DNA from: Massilia phosphatilytica
Lineage (GTDB): Bacteria; Pseudomonadota; Gammaproteobacteria; Burkholderiales; Burkholderiaceae_D
Assembly (NCBI RefSeq): GCF_002968015.1
Contig: NZ_PUIP01000023.1
Location: 23,780-87,779 of the forward strand
Reading direction: 5' to 3'
DNA: 64,000 nt
The notes under the pieces are model-generated. The model was not told the origin of the DNA. It saw only the letters and a list, made by a program, of their open reading frames with translations, and made no database searches. Position 1 is the stretch's first letter. Every line of letters begins with the position of its first letter. Shown here one piece after another: positions 22,918 to 31,691 of this stretch. Position numbers and translations under genes: made by a program.

Positions 22918-25014
22918 TCAGCCGACCGTGCCGATGATCGAGACTTCCCGGTTCTCGGGAATCTCGTTATACGACAGCACGTGCAGCCCCGGCGCGAACA
23001 GGCGCGCGTAGCGGGCCAGCAGCGGACGGATCTGCGGCAGCACCAGCAACAGCGGCGGCGTATGCTGCTGCTTCATCTGCTCGCGCGCGACCGGCATGTT
23101 CAGCTGCAGTTGCGACAGCAGCTGCGGATCGATCGGATAATTGTCCAGCACAACCTTGCCGCCATTATTCTGGCGCGCCTGGTTCAGGGAACCGAGCAGC
23201 ATGTTTTCCAGCTCGCCCGACAGGTTAAACGCGGGCATGTCCTTCTTCTTGCCGTACAGGCCAGACACGATCTGGCGGCGCAGCGCGCAGCGCACTTCGG
23301 CCGCGAGCAGGATCGGATCCTTCGTCGTTTCCGAGCTGTCCAGCAGCGTGGTCGCGATCACGACGATGTCCTTCAGCGACACGTTCTCGGCCAGCAGCAC
23401 GCGGAACACGCGCAGGAGCTGCGTGTGCGTGAGCGCCTTGTCCAGCGCGCCGGCCAGCTTCGGCGACAGCGCGGTCAGGCGTTCCATCAGCGCGGGCACG
23501 TCTTCGTGGCGGAACAGTTCCGCCATGTAGTCGCGCGCGATCTTGGACGTGTGCGTGGCGATCGCGCTCGGCACCTCGACGACCTGGTAGCCCTGCCCCA
23601 GCGCGTGCGCCTTCTGCTCCGGATCGATCCACGTGACGGCCATGCCGAACGCCGGCTCGATACCGGGGATGCCGTCGATCTCGCCGTACACGTTCGGCGA
23701 CGGGATCGCCATCAGGCATTCCGCCACGACCTCGCCCTCGGCCACGACGGTGCCGTTGACCGCGATCGCGTACTGGTTCGGGCGCAGGGTCAGGTCGTCG
23801 CGCACGCCGATCGCCGGCAGCAGGAGACCCATCTGCTCGGAGAGGCTCTGGCGCACGCCCTTGATCCGTTTGGTCAGCACCTCGCCCTGCGCCTTGTCGA
23901 CCAGGTGCACGAGCTTGTAGCCGACCGTGATTGTGATCGGTTGCACGACCGGCAGCTGCTGCCAGTCGAGCTCCGGCACGCGGTCGTCGCGCAGCGCGGC
24001 CTCGATGGCGGCCACGTTCGATTCGTCCGGCGGGGCCACGCGTTCGCGCGCCAGCTTCCAGCCGACGTAGCCGATGGCGGCCGCGAACACCATGAAGAAC
24101 AGCGACGGCATGCCCGGCACCATGGCCAGGATCAGCATCACGCCGGCGGCCGAATACAGGACGCTCGGATTGGCCAGCAGCTGGCCCTCGATCTGTTCTT
24201 CGAATTCGCCCGAATCGCTGATGCGGGTAACGAGGATCGCCGCCGCGGCCGACAGCAGGAGCGCCGGCACCTGGGCCACGAGGCCGTCGCCGATGGTCAG
24301 CAGCGCATACTGGCGGAACGCGTCGCCGAACGACAGGTCGTGCATGATCGCGCCGATCGCGACGCCGCCGATCATGTTGATGAGCAGGATGAGGATCGAC
24401 GCGATCGCATCGCCGCGCACGAACTTGGAGGCACCGTCCATCGCGCCGTAGAAGTCCGCTTCCGCCGCCACTTCCTTGCGGCGCACCTGCGCCTTTTCCT
24501 GGTTGATCAGGCCCGCGTTCAGGTCGGCGTCGATCGCCATCTGCTTGCCGGGCAGCGCGTCCAGCGTGAAGCGCGCGGACACTTCGGAGATACGCTCGGA
24601 ACCCTTCGTCACGACGACGAAGTTGATGATCATGAGGATCACGAAGACGACGATACCGACGACGAAATTACCGCCGATGACGACGTTGCCGAAGGCCTCG
24701 ATCACGTGGCCGGCGGCGCCCGTGCCCTCGTGGCCGTGCAGCAGCACGACGCGCGTGGACGCCACGTTCAGCGCGAGGCGCAGCAAGGTGGTGCCGAGGA
24801 TGACGGTCGGGAAGACCGAGAAATCCAGCGGCCGCTTCGTCGAGACGGACGTCAGGATCACGATCAGCGCCATCACGATGTTGAACGTGAACAGCACGTC
24901 CAGCAGCACGGGTGGCAGGGGGAGCATGATCATCGCCAGAATCGTCAGCAGGAACGCCGGCGTGGCGATCTTCTGGCGGCGCAGCTCGACCATCAAGCTG
25001 TTCAGGAAATTCAT
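22918..25014 (-). CDS. flhA: Flagellar export gate protein FlhA
   Basis: A 698-residue protein: an N-terminal membrane half with about eight helices, including LRLALNVASTRVVLLHG (family signature region) and the conserved cytoplasmic loop DALPGKQMAIDADLNAG, and a C-terminal cytoplasmic domain of about 350 residues that docks substrate-chaperone complexes. It forms the ring of the type III export gate and couples proton flow to export. Its start overlaps the flhB stop by four bases, last in the order fliM-fliN-fliP-fliQ-fliR-flhB-flhA, the order found in lateral flagellar loci. Confidence 0.95.
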   Translation of the reverse strand: MNFLNSLMVELRRQKIATPAFLLTILAMIMLPLPPVLLDVLFTFNIVMALIVILTSVSTKRPLDFSVFPTVILGTTLLRLALNVASTRVVLLHGHEGTGAAGHVIEAFGNVVIGGNFVVGIVVFVILMIINFVVVTKGSERISEVSARFTLDALPGKQMAIDADLNAGLINQEKAQVRRKEVAAEADFYGAMDGASKFVRGDAIASILILLINMIGGVAIGAIMHDLSFGDAFRQYALLTIGDGLVAQVPALLLSAAAAILVTRISDSGEFEEQIEGQLLANPSVLYSAAGVMLILAMVPGMPSLFFMVFAAAIGYVGWKLARERVAPPDESNVAAIEAALRDDRVPELDWQQLPVVQPITITVGYKLVHLVDKAQGEVLTKRIKGVRQSLSEQMGLLLPAIGVRDDLTLRPNQYAIAVNGTVVAEGEVVAECLMAIPSPNVYGEIDGIPGIEPAFGMAVTWIDPEQKAHALGQGYQVVEVPSAIATHTSKIARDYMAELFRHEDVPALMERLTALSPKLAGALDKALTHTQLLRVFRVLLAENVSLKDIVVIATTLLDSSETTKDPILLAAEVRCALRRQIVSGLYGKKKDMPAFNLSGELENMLLGSLNQARQNNGGKVVLDNYPIDPQLLSQLQLNMPVAREQMKQQHTPPLLLVLPQIRPLLARYARLFAPGLHVLSYNEIPENREVSIIGTVG

Positions 25015-26150
25015 GTCGGGGATACCTCACTCAAAGCGGCCGGCACGGCCACGTCATTCGGGAACCGCGGGGGCGCCTGGCGTCGGCCCGCACGGAAAGC
25101 GTTCAGTTGCAGCACGTAATTCAGTACCTGCGACACCGCCTGGTACAGCGCGGCGGGAATCTGCTGCTGCACCTGGCTGGTGTTGTAGATGGCACGCGCC
25201 AGCGGCGGCAGCGCGATCGTCTCGATCTGGTGCTTCGCCGCGACGGAGCGGATGTACAGGGCCATCTCGTCGATGCCCTTCGCCACCACGTATGGCGCTT
25301 CCGCACGCTTGGTGTCGTACTTCAGCGCGACCGCGTAGTGCTCGGGATTCACGATCACCACGTCGGCCGTCGGCACCGTCTTGTTCACGTTGCGGCGTGC
25401 CATCTGCTGCTGCAGCTGGCGGATGCGCGCACGGATCTCGGGCTTGCCCTCGGTGCTCTTGTATTCTTCCTTCACTTCCTGCTTGCTCATGCGCTGGCTG
25501 CGCGCGAACATGAAGGCCTGCAGCGGCACGTCGATCAGCGCGAACAGCACGAACACGGCGACCAGCGCCATCAGGCCGTCGAACATCATGCCACCGCCGT
25601 GCAGCAGCGCGTCCGGCAACGGCATGCGCTGCAGGTTGACCCACGCCGACAGCGCCGAGCGCACGACGTGCACCAGCACTACCGCCAGCAGCGCCGCCTT
25701 GGCCACCGACGTCGCGAACGACGTCCAGTGCTTGCCGGAGGCCAGGTTGCCCAGGTTCTTCACCGGCGAGAAGCGGTCGAACTTCGGTATCAGGTTGTTC
25801 GTCGAGACGACCCAGCCGCCCGGTACCATGCTCGCCGCGATGATCGCGAGCGGCACGGCGGCGAGCGGCAGCACCATCTTCACGAGCAGCACGGCGGCGC
25901 CGCTCCACACGACGGTCATCGCGTTCTCCATCGAGCCGGCCGCGCCGAGCGGCGCGTACACGAGCCGGAACAGGGACCGGAACGATTGCAGGTAGTCGGG
26001 CAGCAGGAACACGAACACCTTCAGGCTCACCAGGATCCCGACCGCCGTGGCCAGGTCCTTCGAGCGGACGACATTGCCCTGCTCGCGCGCCTTCTTCAGC
26101 TTCTGGGCTGAGGCCTTCTCTGTCTTGTCGCCGCCGGTGCCGTCAGCCAT
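25011..26150 (-). CDS. flhB: Flagellar export switch protein FlhB (NPEH variant)
   Basis: 379 residues: a basic N-terminus (DKTEKASAQKLKKAREQG, typical of the family), four membrane helices, and a C-terminal cytoplasmic domain with the autocleavage site. The usual NPTH motif reads NPEH here (VIVNPEHYAVAL), keeping Asn-Pro and His but replacing Thr with Glu. Self-cleavage between Asn and Pro switches export from rod/hook to filament substrates. It overlaps fliR by eight bases and flhA by four. Confidence 0.94.
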   Translation of the reverse strand: MADGTGGDKTEKASAQKLKKAREQGNVVRSKDLATAVGILVSLKVFVFLLPDYLQSFRSLFRLVYAPLGAAGSMENAMTVVWSGAAVLLVKMVLPLAAVPLAIIAASMVPGGWVVSTNNLIPKFDRFSPVKNLGNLASGKHWTSFATSVAKAALLAVVLVHVVRSALSAWVNLQRMPLPDALLHGGGMMFDGLMALVAVFVLFALIDVPLQAFMFARSQRMSKQEVKEEYKSTEGKPEIRARIRQLQQQMARRNVNKTVPTADVVIVNPEHYAVALKYDTKRAEAPYVVAKGIDEMALYIRSVAAKHQIETIALPPLARAIYNTSQVQQQIPAALYQAVSQVLNYVLQLNAFRAGRRQAPPRFPNDVAVPAALSEVSPT

Positions 26151-26922
26151 GCGCCGCCCCCATCTGCTGCTGGAGCATCTCCAGCACCTGGTTCGTCATC
26201 TGCACGTAGTGTTCCGGGATGAAGCGCACGACCTGCACGAGCATCATGAGGCCGAACAGCGTCACCAGCGAAAAGCCCAGCGAGAACAGATTCAGCGACG
26301 GCGCCACGCGGTTCAGGAAGCCGAAGCCGATCTGCACGACCATCGTCGAAAACACGATCGGGAGCGCCAGCAGGATCGCGGCCGAGAACACCCAGCCCAC
26401 GTTCAGCGCCACCGTCTCCAGCAGGAGACTCTTGTAACCGCCGCCCACCGGCCAGGCCTTGAAACTCTGGCCCAGCACGCCCGCCAGCACGAGGTGGCCG
26501 TCGACGGCGAAGAACACGAGGATCGCGACGAGGCCCAGCAGGCCCGAGATCACGTCCGACTGCTGGCCGTTCACGGGGTCGTTCATCTGCGCCATCGAAA
26601 AGCCCACCTGGCTCGAGACGAGGAAGCCGAGCATGTTCACGACGGCCATCGTCAGCTGCAGCGCGAGGCCGATCACGCCGCCGATCACCGCCTGCTCGAT
26701 CATCACGACGACGCCCGCCAGCGAGAACGGATCCGGCATGACGGCGCCTTTCGTGAGCGGCAGCATCAGGAACGCGAGCACCACGGACAGCAGCGCGCGC
26801 ACCGGCACCGGCACCAGCGCGTCGCCGATGACGGGGGCCGTCGACAGCAGCGCCATGACGCGGCAGAACGGCCACCACAGCGCGCTGATGAAGGGCAGCA
26901 GCAGGTGGGTGACTTCCAGCAT
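26143..26922 (-). CDS. fliR: Flagellar export gate protein FliR
   Basis: 259 residues, almost entirely hydrophobic with about six membrane helices. Family stretches include the N-terminal FCRVMALLSTAPVIG, then GFLVSSQVGFSMAQMNDPVNGQQS and a C-terminal RFIPEHYVQMTNQVLEML. It forms the core of the export channel with FliP and FliQ. The ATG at 26922 shares one base with the fliQ stop; the open frame extends upstream, but this start matches family length. It overlaps flhB by eight bases. Confidence 0.93.
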   Translation of the reverse strand: MLEVTHLLLPFISALWWPFCRVMALLSTAPVIGDALVPVPVRALLSVVLAFLMLPLTKGAVMPDPFSLAGVVVMIEQAVIGGVIGLALQLTMAVVNMLGFLVSSQVGFSMAQMNDPVNGQQSDVISGLLGLVAILVFFAVDGHLVLAGVLGQSFKAWPVGGGYKSLLLETVALNVGWVFSAAILLALPIVFSTMVVQIGFGFLNRVAPSLNLFSLGFSLVTLFGLMMLVQVVRFIPEHYVQMTNQVLEMLQQQMGAAHG

Positions 26923-27191
26923 CAGCCGACCAGGGTCGCGGCGCGCTGGAACACGCTCACGCAATAGTCCATCAGTTTGCCTGTCATCCAGTGACCGGCG
27001 AGGATCAGGGCCACCAGCGTCACGAGGAGACGCGGCAGGAAGCTCAGCGTCTGTTCGTTGATCTGGGTGGCGGCCTGCACGAGGGCGACGATGACGCCGG
27101 CCACGAGGCCCGGCACCACCAGCACCATCACGAGCAGCATCACCAGCTGCAGGGCTTCGACGACGAAGTCGACGGCGATATCAGGAGTCAT
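26922..27191 (-). CDS. fliQ: Flagellar export gate protein FliQ
   Basis: 89 residues with two membrane helices (MLLVMVLVVPGLVAGVIVAL and LVTLVALILAGHWMTGKLMD) joined by the conserved loop QAATQINEQTLSFLPR, diagnostic for the FliQ/SpaQ family. Four copies assemble around FliP and FliR in the export gate. It starts about 20 bases after the fliP stop. Confidence 0.94.
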   Translation of the reverse strand: MTPDIAVDFVVEALQLVMLLVMVLVVPGLVAGVIVALVQAATQINEQTLSFLPRLLVTLVALILAGHWMTGKLMDYCVSVFQRAATLVG

Positions 27192-27213
27192 ACAAGTAGT
27201 AGATTGCGGCCGG

Positions 27214-28002
27214 CTAAATGCCGTGGATGCTGCCGACCAGGGTGTTCACGGTCAGGGTCCAGCCATCGACGAGCACGAACAGGAGGAGCTTGAACGGCAG
27301 CGAGATGACGAGCGGAGACAGCATCATCATACCCATCGCCATCAGCACCGACGACACCACCAGGTCGATGATCAGGAACGGAATGAACAACATGCAGCCG
27401 ATCTGGAATGCGCTCTTCAGCTCGGACAGCACGAAGGCGGCCAGCTTCACGGTGAAGCCGCGGTCCATCGGCTTCATCTCGGCCGGCTCTCCGGCCAGGT
27501 GCGCGATCTGGGCCAGCGCCGTCTTGCTCGTCTGCGCCAGCATGAAGCGCGACAGCGGCACTTCGGCGATCTTGAGCGCCTGCTCCAGCGAGATCTTGTC
27601 CTTGTCATACGGGACGAAGGCCTCGTTCCACACCTGCTCGCCGACGGGACGCATGACGAGCAGGGTCAGGATCAGCGCGACGCCGGTGATGATCCGGTTG
27701 GGCAGGCCCTGCTGCAGGCCCAGGGCCTGGCGCAGCAGCGACAGCACGATCACGAAACGGGTGAAGCTGGTCATCATCATGACCATCACGGGCAGCAGCC
27801 CGAGAATGGTCATCAGGACCAGGATCTGCGACTTCACCGTGAGGCCGCTGGACGAGCCGGGGATCACGCCGGGCAGGACGTCCGGTCCCGCCGGCGCGGC
27901 CCATGCGCCCGCGCTGGCCAGCAAAAGAACGGCGCCCGCGATGGCGGGCGCATGGCGACGCAAGGAGTGAGCCACTCCGGCGTCGCGGCGCTGCAACGTC
28001 AT
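27214..28002 (-). CDS. fliP: Flagellar export gate protein FliP
   Basis: 262 residues: a cleavable N-terminal signal, typical for FliP, then four membrane helices with signatures MTSFTRFVIVLSLLRQALG, PNRIITGVALILTLLVM and LSELKSAFQIGCMLFIPFL. Five copies form the export pore. The start overlaps the fliN stop by four bases (ATGA), so no room remains for fliO, which in many primary flagellar operons lies between fliN and fliP. Confidence 0.94.
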   Translation of the reverse strand: MTLQRRDAGVAHSLRRHAPAIAGAVLLLASAGAWAAPAGPDVLPGVIPGSSSGLTVKSQILVLMTILGLLPVMVMMMTSFTRFVIVLSLLRQALGLQQGLPNRIITGVALILTLLVMRPVGEQVWNEAFVPYDKDKISLEQALKIAEVPLSRFMLAQTSKTALAQIAHLAGEPAEMKPMDRGFTVKLAAFVLSELKSAFQIGCMLFIPFLIIDLVVSSVLMAMGMMMLSPLVISLPFKLLLFVLVDGWTLTVNTLVGSIHGI

Positions 28003-28364
28003 GACGCGATCAGGTCCAGATTGAGGCCGTCCAGATCGATCACCTTGAGGCCGTACTGCTCGCCCGCGACGACCACTTCGGCGCGCCCGATCGCGGCGCC
28101 GTTGACCTTGATGACGAGCGGCTCGCCCGCCATGGCGTCGAGAGGCAGCACGCTGTCCGGACCGATCGCCATCAGTTCCTGCAGCGAGATGCGGGCCGAG
28201 CCCACTTCCAGCGTCAGCGTCACCGGGATCCGGCGCATCATCTGCGGCAGGCGCGGCGCGGCTTTCGGTGCCGCGGCCGCAGTTTGCTTACCTTCTGCGG
28301 TGTCTTCGGCCAGCTCGTCGTCGATGAGGATGTCGCCACCGGCGAATTGATCGTTCAGGTTCAT
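27999..28364 (-). CDS. fliN: Flagellar motor switch protein FliN
   Basis: 121 residues: an acidic, variable N-terminus (DILIDDELAED) and one SPOA domain (RRIPVTLTLEVGSARISLQE, DSVLPLDAMAGEPL, IKVNGAAIGRAEVV). FliN forms the lower part of the C-ring and helps dock export cargo. It lies five bases after fliM and overlaps fliP by four bases. Confidence 0.93.
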   Translation of the reverse strand: MNLNDQFAGGDILIDDELAEDTAEGKQTAAAAPKAAPRLPQMMRRIPVTLTLEVGSARISLQELMAIGPDSVLPLDAMAGEPLVIKVNGAAIGRAEVVVAGEQYGLKVIDLDGLNLDLIAS

Positions 28365-28369
28365 GTTGA

Positions 28370-29230
28370 TTACTCGGCGTCTTCAAAAGAGGTTAAACAC
28401 AGCTTGCCTTTGTGCTCGGCGACGGCGGCGGTGAACAACCGCGCCTCGTCGAGCAGGACGTCGGCCCGGCCCACGTTCACCGGAATCACGTCGCCCACCT
28501 TCAGGTCGAACAGTGCGCCCAGGGTGATTTCCTTGCTGACCAGACGGCCATCCAGTTTGACCTGGAGCTTGGTCGCAAGCGGCTCGGCCGGACCGCGTGC
28601 GGCGGTCGCGCGGCCAGTTTCCGGGCGCAGCGTGCCCAGGATCGTGGCCATCAGTTGCTGGTCGGGCGCGATCCAGAACTGGCCGGTGTTGTCGTTGTTG
28701 TCACGCACCTGCACGCGCACGGCCCAGTTGCTTTCGCCGGGCATTGCCGAGGGCACCACGGCATTCGCCTGGATGGGCCGCGGCGCCACGTCCATTGCCA
28801 CACTGGCAGCGACGCGTGCATACAACAGATCCACCATTTGTTGCGTCAATACGACGCCCAATCTTTCTTCGGTGGCCGTCACGCGCTCGGTTTGCGGGTC
28901 CCGCTGAGTTGCGCCGGCGCTACGCCCACCGTAGCGCCGTTCCAACAGTGTCAGTAATAAACCACGCTCGAACGTCACCGCGACAGTGCCCAACGCGCCC
29001 AGAACGGCCATCCAGCGCAGGCTGTTTTCTTGCGGCACACGGCCGAATTCAACGGTGTCGAGACGCCATCCGGCCCAGTAACGGCGCGCGCTGCCTTGCA
29101 TGGCGGCGTCCAGGTCTTCCTGCAGACGCGCCGCAAACTGGGGCAGCAGGTGTACCGGACGCCCCAGTAGAGAGGGGTCGAGCACTTGGTGCTGCAGGGT
29201 GGTGTCGGGGTTTGCGATCGGCATGGTCAA
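28370..29230 (-). CDS. fliM: Flagellar motor switch protein FliM, short form without CheY-binding N-terminus
   Basis: 286 residues, shorter than the usual 320-340. The C-terminal SPOA domain is clear (LQVKLDGRLVSKEITLGALF, DLKVGDVIPVNV), and a middle domain with LLTLLERRYGG corresponds to the region around the GGxG FliG-contact motif. The N-terminus has no LSQxEIDALL-type sequence, the element that binds phosphorylated CheY in chemotactic motors. The motor may therefore not respond to CheY in the usual way. It is the first gene of the fliM-flhA operon; identity rests on position before fliN plus the SPOA domain. Confidence 0.85.
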   Translation of the reverse strand: MTMPIANPDTTLQHQVLDPSLLGRPVHLLPQFAARLQEDLDAAMQGSARRYWAGWRLDTVEFGRVPQENSLRWMAVLGALGTVAVTFERGLLLTLLERRYGGRSAGATQRDPQTERVTATEERLGVVLTQQMVDLLYARVAASVAMDVAPRPIQANAVVPSAMPGESNWAVRVQVRDNNDNTGQFWIAPDQQLMATILGTLRPETGRATAARGPAEPLATKLQVKLDGRLVSKEITLGALFDLKVGDVIPVNVGRADVLLDEARLFTAAVAEHKGKLCLTSFEDAE

Positions 29231-29575
29231 ATTAAAAAAATGATAAGCAGAGATGCTTTCTTTTCATTCCTCTGGGCAACAATTATACCCGGGAAATTGT
29301 GTCACGCCATTTGATTTTCCCCTTTGAATTCGCCATTGCCCTACGGTAAGATGCCGTTACTGCTCTGGGAAAAACAAAAACTCACTCTGGGTATCGGACG
29401 AAACCGCTGCTATTCTCCTCGGTTCCGCGAGAGAAACCAAGCCACAGTATGACACTGAAAATTTAACAATTTTCTTAATGTCAACGTTTCTTGTAATAAA
29501 TGCAATGACTGTATTCGAAGCAATCTTTACTAAAAGTTACAACCCGCAAACTTAAGCATGGGAGCGACAAACACG
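29231..29575. promoter_or_regulatory. Divergent flagellar promoter region (fliM and fliE operons)
   Basis: An A/T-rich gap of about 345 bases between divergent operons. On the minus strand a TATAAT box (29282-29287) lies about 50 bases before fliM, with only a weak -35. A perfect inverted repeat GAAAATT-N4-AATTTTC (29457-29474) lies about 100 bases before fliE. No clear sigma-54 or sigma-28 promoter was found. In known lateral flagellar loci a regulator gene (lafK) lies at this spot; none is present. Confidence 0.45.
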
Positions 29576-29923
29576 ATGGGAACTGAACTTGCCGGCCTGA
29601 TCCGGGCCGACCTGGCAGCCCTCACCAACGATGCCAACCGCCTCGCCGTCGTGGCGCCGGCGGTCGAGGCCGGCCACCCCACCCTGGGCGATGGCAGCGG
29701 CAACTTCTCCTTCGCGCAGAGCATGAAGAATGCCCTGGTCAGCGTGGACCAGGACCAGCAGGTGGCCAACCAGAAGATGGCTGACGTGGACAGCGGCAAG
29801 AGCGACGACCTGGTCGGCGCGATGCTGTCGTCGCAGCAGGCCAACCTCTCCTTCTCGATGCTCATGCAGGTCCGCAACAAGGTGATGGGCGCCGTGGACG
29901 AGCTGATGAAGCTGCCGGTGTAA
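29576..29923 (+). CDS. fliE: Flagellar MS-ring/rod junction protein FliE
   Basis: About 115 residues. The C-terminus is characteristic of FliE: SFAQSMKNALVSVDQDQQ, then AMLSSQQANLSFSMLMQVRN and KVMGAVDELMKLPV. FliE links the MS ring to the proximal rod and is the first exported subunit. I chose ATG 29576 because a GGGAG lies 11 bases before it; ATG 29558 is also in frame (121 residues) but has no ribosome site. It opens the plus-strand operon fliE-F-G-H-I-J. Confidence 0.88.
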   Translation: MGTELAGLIRADLAALTNDANRLAVVAPAVEAGHPTLGDGSGNFSFAQSMKNALVSVDQDQQVANQKMADVDSGKSDDLVGAMLSSQQANLSFSMLMQVRNKVMGAVDELMKLPV

Positions 29924-29939
29924 CGGGAACGAACCGATC

Positions 29940-31691
29940 GTGATTGCTACTCTCAAGTCCGCCTTCGGCGGCAAGCGCCTGGCCCTGCCGCCCGCGCTGA
30001 CCAAGAACCTGACCCCGATGCTGGTGCTGGCCATCGGCATCACCGCGGCCGTCATGCTGTACATGTGGAACGACCAGGCCGGTTACAAACCGGTGTTCGG
30101 CGCCCACGAGAAGGTCGCCGCCAGCGACATGATGGGCGTGCTCGACGCCGAGCACGTGCCCTACCGCATCCACCCGGATTCGGGCCAAGTCATGGTACCG
30201 ACCGGCCAGCTCGGCAAGGTGCGCATGCTGCTGGCCGCCAAGGGCGTGACCGCGCAGCTGCCGGCCGGCCTGGAACTGATGGACAAGAACGACCCGCTGG
30301 GCGTGTCGCAGTTCGTGCAGGACGTGCGCTTCCGCCGTGGCCTGGAAGGCGAGCTGGCACAGTCGATCCTGACGCTGGATGCCATCGCCTCGGCGCGCGT
30401 GCACCTGGCCATCGCCAAGTCCTCGTCGTTCGTCGCCAGCGATGGCGACAAGTCGTCGGCCTCCGTCGTGGTCGCGGTCAAGCCGGGCCACAACCTGTCG
30501 AACGAACAGATCGCGGCGATCGTGAACATGGTCTCCGGCAGCGTCGCCGGCCTGGCCCCGGCGCGCGTCTCGCTGGTCGACCAGAACGGCAACTACCTGT
30601 CGTCGCGCGTGGACCTGAGCGAAGGCTTCGACGGCGCCGCCCAGGGCGATGCCGCCGCCAAGCGCTACCAGGATGAAGTGCGCGCCAACGTGGCCGGCCT
30701 GCTCGGTCCGGTGCTCGGCGCCGACAACTTCAAGGTCAGCGTGACAGCCGACGTCGACAACGACAAGGTCGAGGAAACGCAGGAGAAATACGGCGCAGAC
30801 CCGAAAGTCACCAGCGAAGCGATGCGCGAGGAGATGGAAAAGAGCCGCATGGCGCTGGGCGTGCCGGGCACGCTGTCGAACCGTCCGCCGGTCGCCGCCA
30901 ATCCGCCGGCAGACCCGAACGCAGCAAATGCCAACGGCGCTGCCGGTGACGCGAATGCCAAGGCGGACGACGGCAGCGCGCGCAAGAACGCGACGACGCG
31001 CCAGTACGCCTACGACCGCGCGATCACGCAGATCAAGCGCTCGCGCGGCCGCCTGAAGAAGCTGTCGGTGGCGGTGGTGCTGAACAACGCCAAGGCCACG
31101 ACGCCGAAGACGGGCTGGACCCCGGTCGAGATCGCCAACATCGACAAGATCCTGCGCGGCGGCCTGGGTATCGACGCCACCCGCGGCGACGTGCTGATGG
31201 TGTCCTCGCTGTCGTTCCCGGCCCCGGTCGCGGTCGAGCCGTGGTACCAGGAGCGCGACAACATCGTCGACATGGTCCGCTATGGCATGTACGCGCTCGG
31301 CGCCCTGCTCGGCTGGCTGCTGGTCCTGCGCCCGCTGATGCGCATGCTGAACCAGCGCGTCACACCGCAGCAGGCCGCAGCGGCCGCCGCCCCGAACCTG
31401 GCGACGGTCCAGGCGGGCGCAAGCAACGCCCTGCCGGGCGCGCACAGCGCCGGCGCACTGCCGGCCCCGGGCGCGACTGCCGCGGCGGGCGCGCTGGGCG
31501 AACCGGCGGCCGCGACCAGCGGCACGCTGCCGGTCCAGGCACTGCTCGAAGAATACGATTTGCCCCCGGCCGGCTCGGCCGTGGATGTGATGGTCGACCA
31601 CCTGAAAGTACTGGCGGGCAAGGAGCCGGAGCGGGTGGCAGAAGTGGTCAAACAATGGGTGCAAAAGAAAAATGGCGGATCTGAACAATAA
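29940..31691 (+). CDS. fliF: Flagellar MS-ring protein FliF
   Basis: 583 residues from a GTG start. A first membrane helix (TPMLVLAIGITAAVMLYMW, residues 25-43) is followed by the periplasmic ring-building domains (VPYRIHPDSGQVMVP, QFVQDVRFRRGLEGELAQSI, ARVHLAIAK), a variable Ala/Asn-rich loop near residues 320-350 and a second helix near residue 445. The C-terminal cytoplasmic tail (KVLAGKEPERVAEVVKQWVQ) binds FliG. Its end overlaps fliG by 20 bases, indicating tight coupling of ring and switch subunits. Confidence 0.95.
   Translation: MIATLKSAFGGKRLALPPALTKNLTPMLVLAIGITAAVMLYMWNDQAGYKPVFGAHEKVAASDMMGVLDAEHVPYRIHPDSGQVMVPTGQLGKVRMLLAAKGVTAQLPAGLELMDKNDPLGVSQFVQDVRFRRGLEGELAQSILTLDAIASARVHLAIAKSSSFVASDGDKSSASVVVAVKPGHNLSNEQIAAIVNMVSGSVAGLAPARVSLVDQNGNYLSSRVDLSEGFDGAAQGDAAAKRYQDEVRANVAGLLGPVLGADNFKVSVTADVDNDKVEETQEKYGADPKVTSEAMREEMEKSRMALGVPGTLSNRPPVAANPPADPNAANANGAAGDANAKADDGSARKNATTRQYAYDRAITQIKRSRGRLKKLSVAVVLNNAKATTPKTGWTPVEIANIDKILRGGLGIDATRGDVLMVSSLSFPAPVAVEPWYQERDNIVDMVRYGMYALGALLGWLLVLRPLMRMLNQRVTPQQAAAAAAPNLATVQAGASNALPGAHSAGALPAPGATAAAGALGEPAAATSGTLPVQALLEEYDLPPAGSAVDVMVDHLKVLAGKEPERVAEVVKQWVQKKNGGSEQ

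Noticed and set aside
22981..25119. Long plus-strand open frame opposite flhA, and similar frames opposite flhB and fliR
   Set aside because: Low-complexity His/Arg/Asp-rich translations; flhA, flhB and fliR on the minus strand have all family motifs.
29231..29575. Search for sigma-54 promoters before fliM and fliE
   Set aside because: Several near matches (for example around 29396) have GG and GC one base off the needed ten-base spacing, so none was called.
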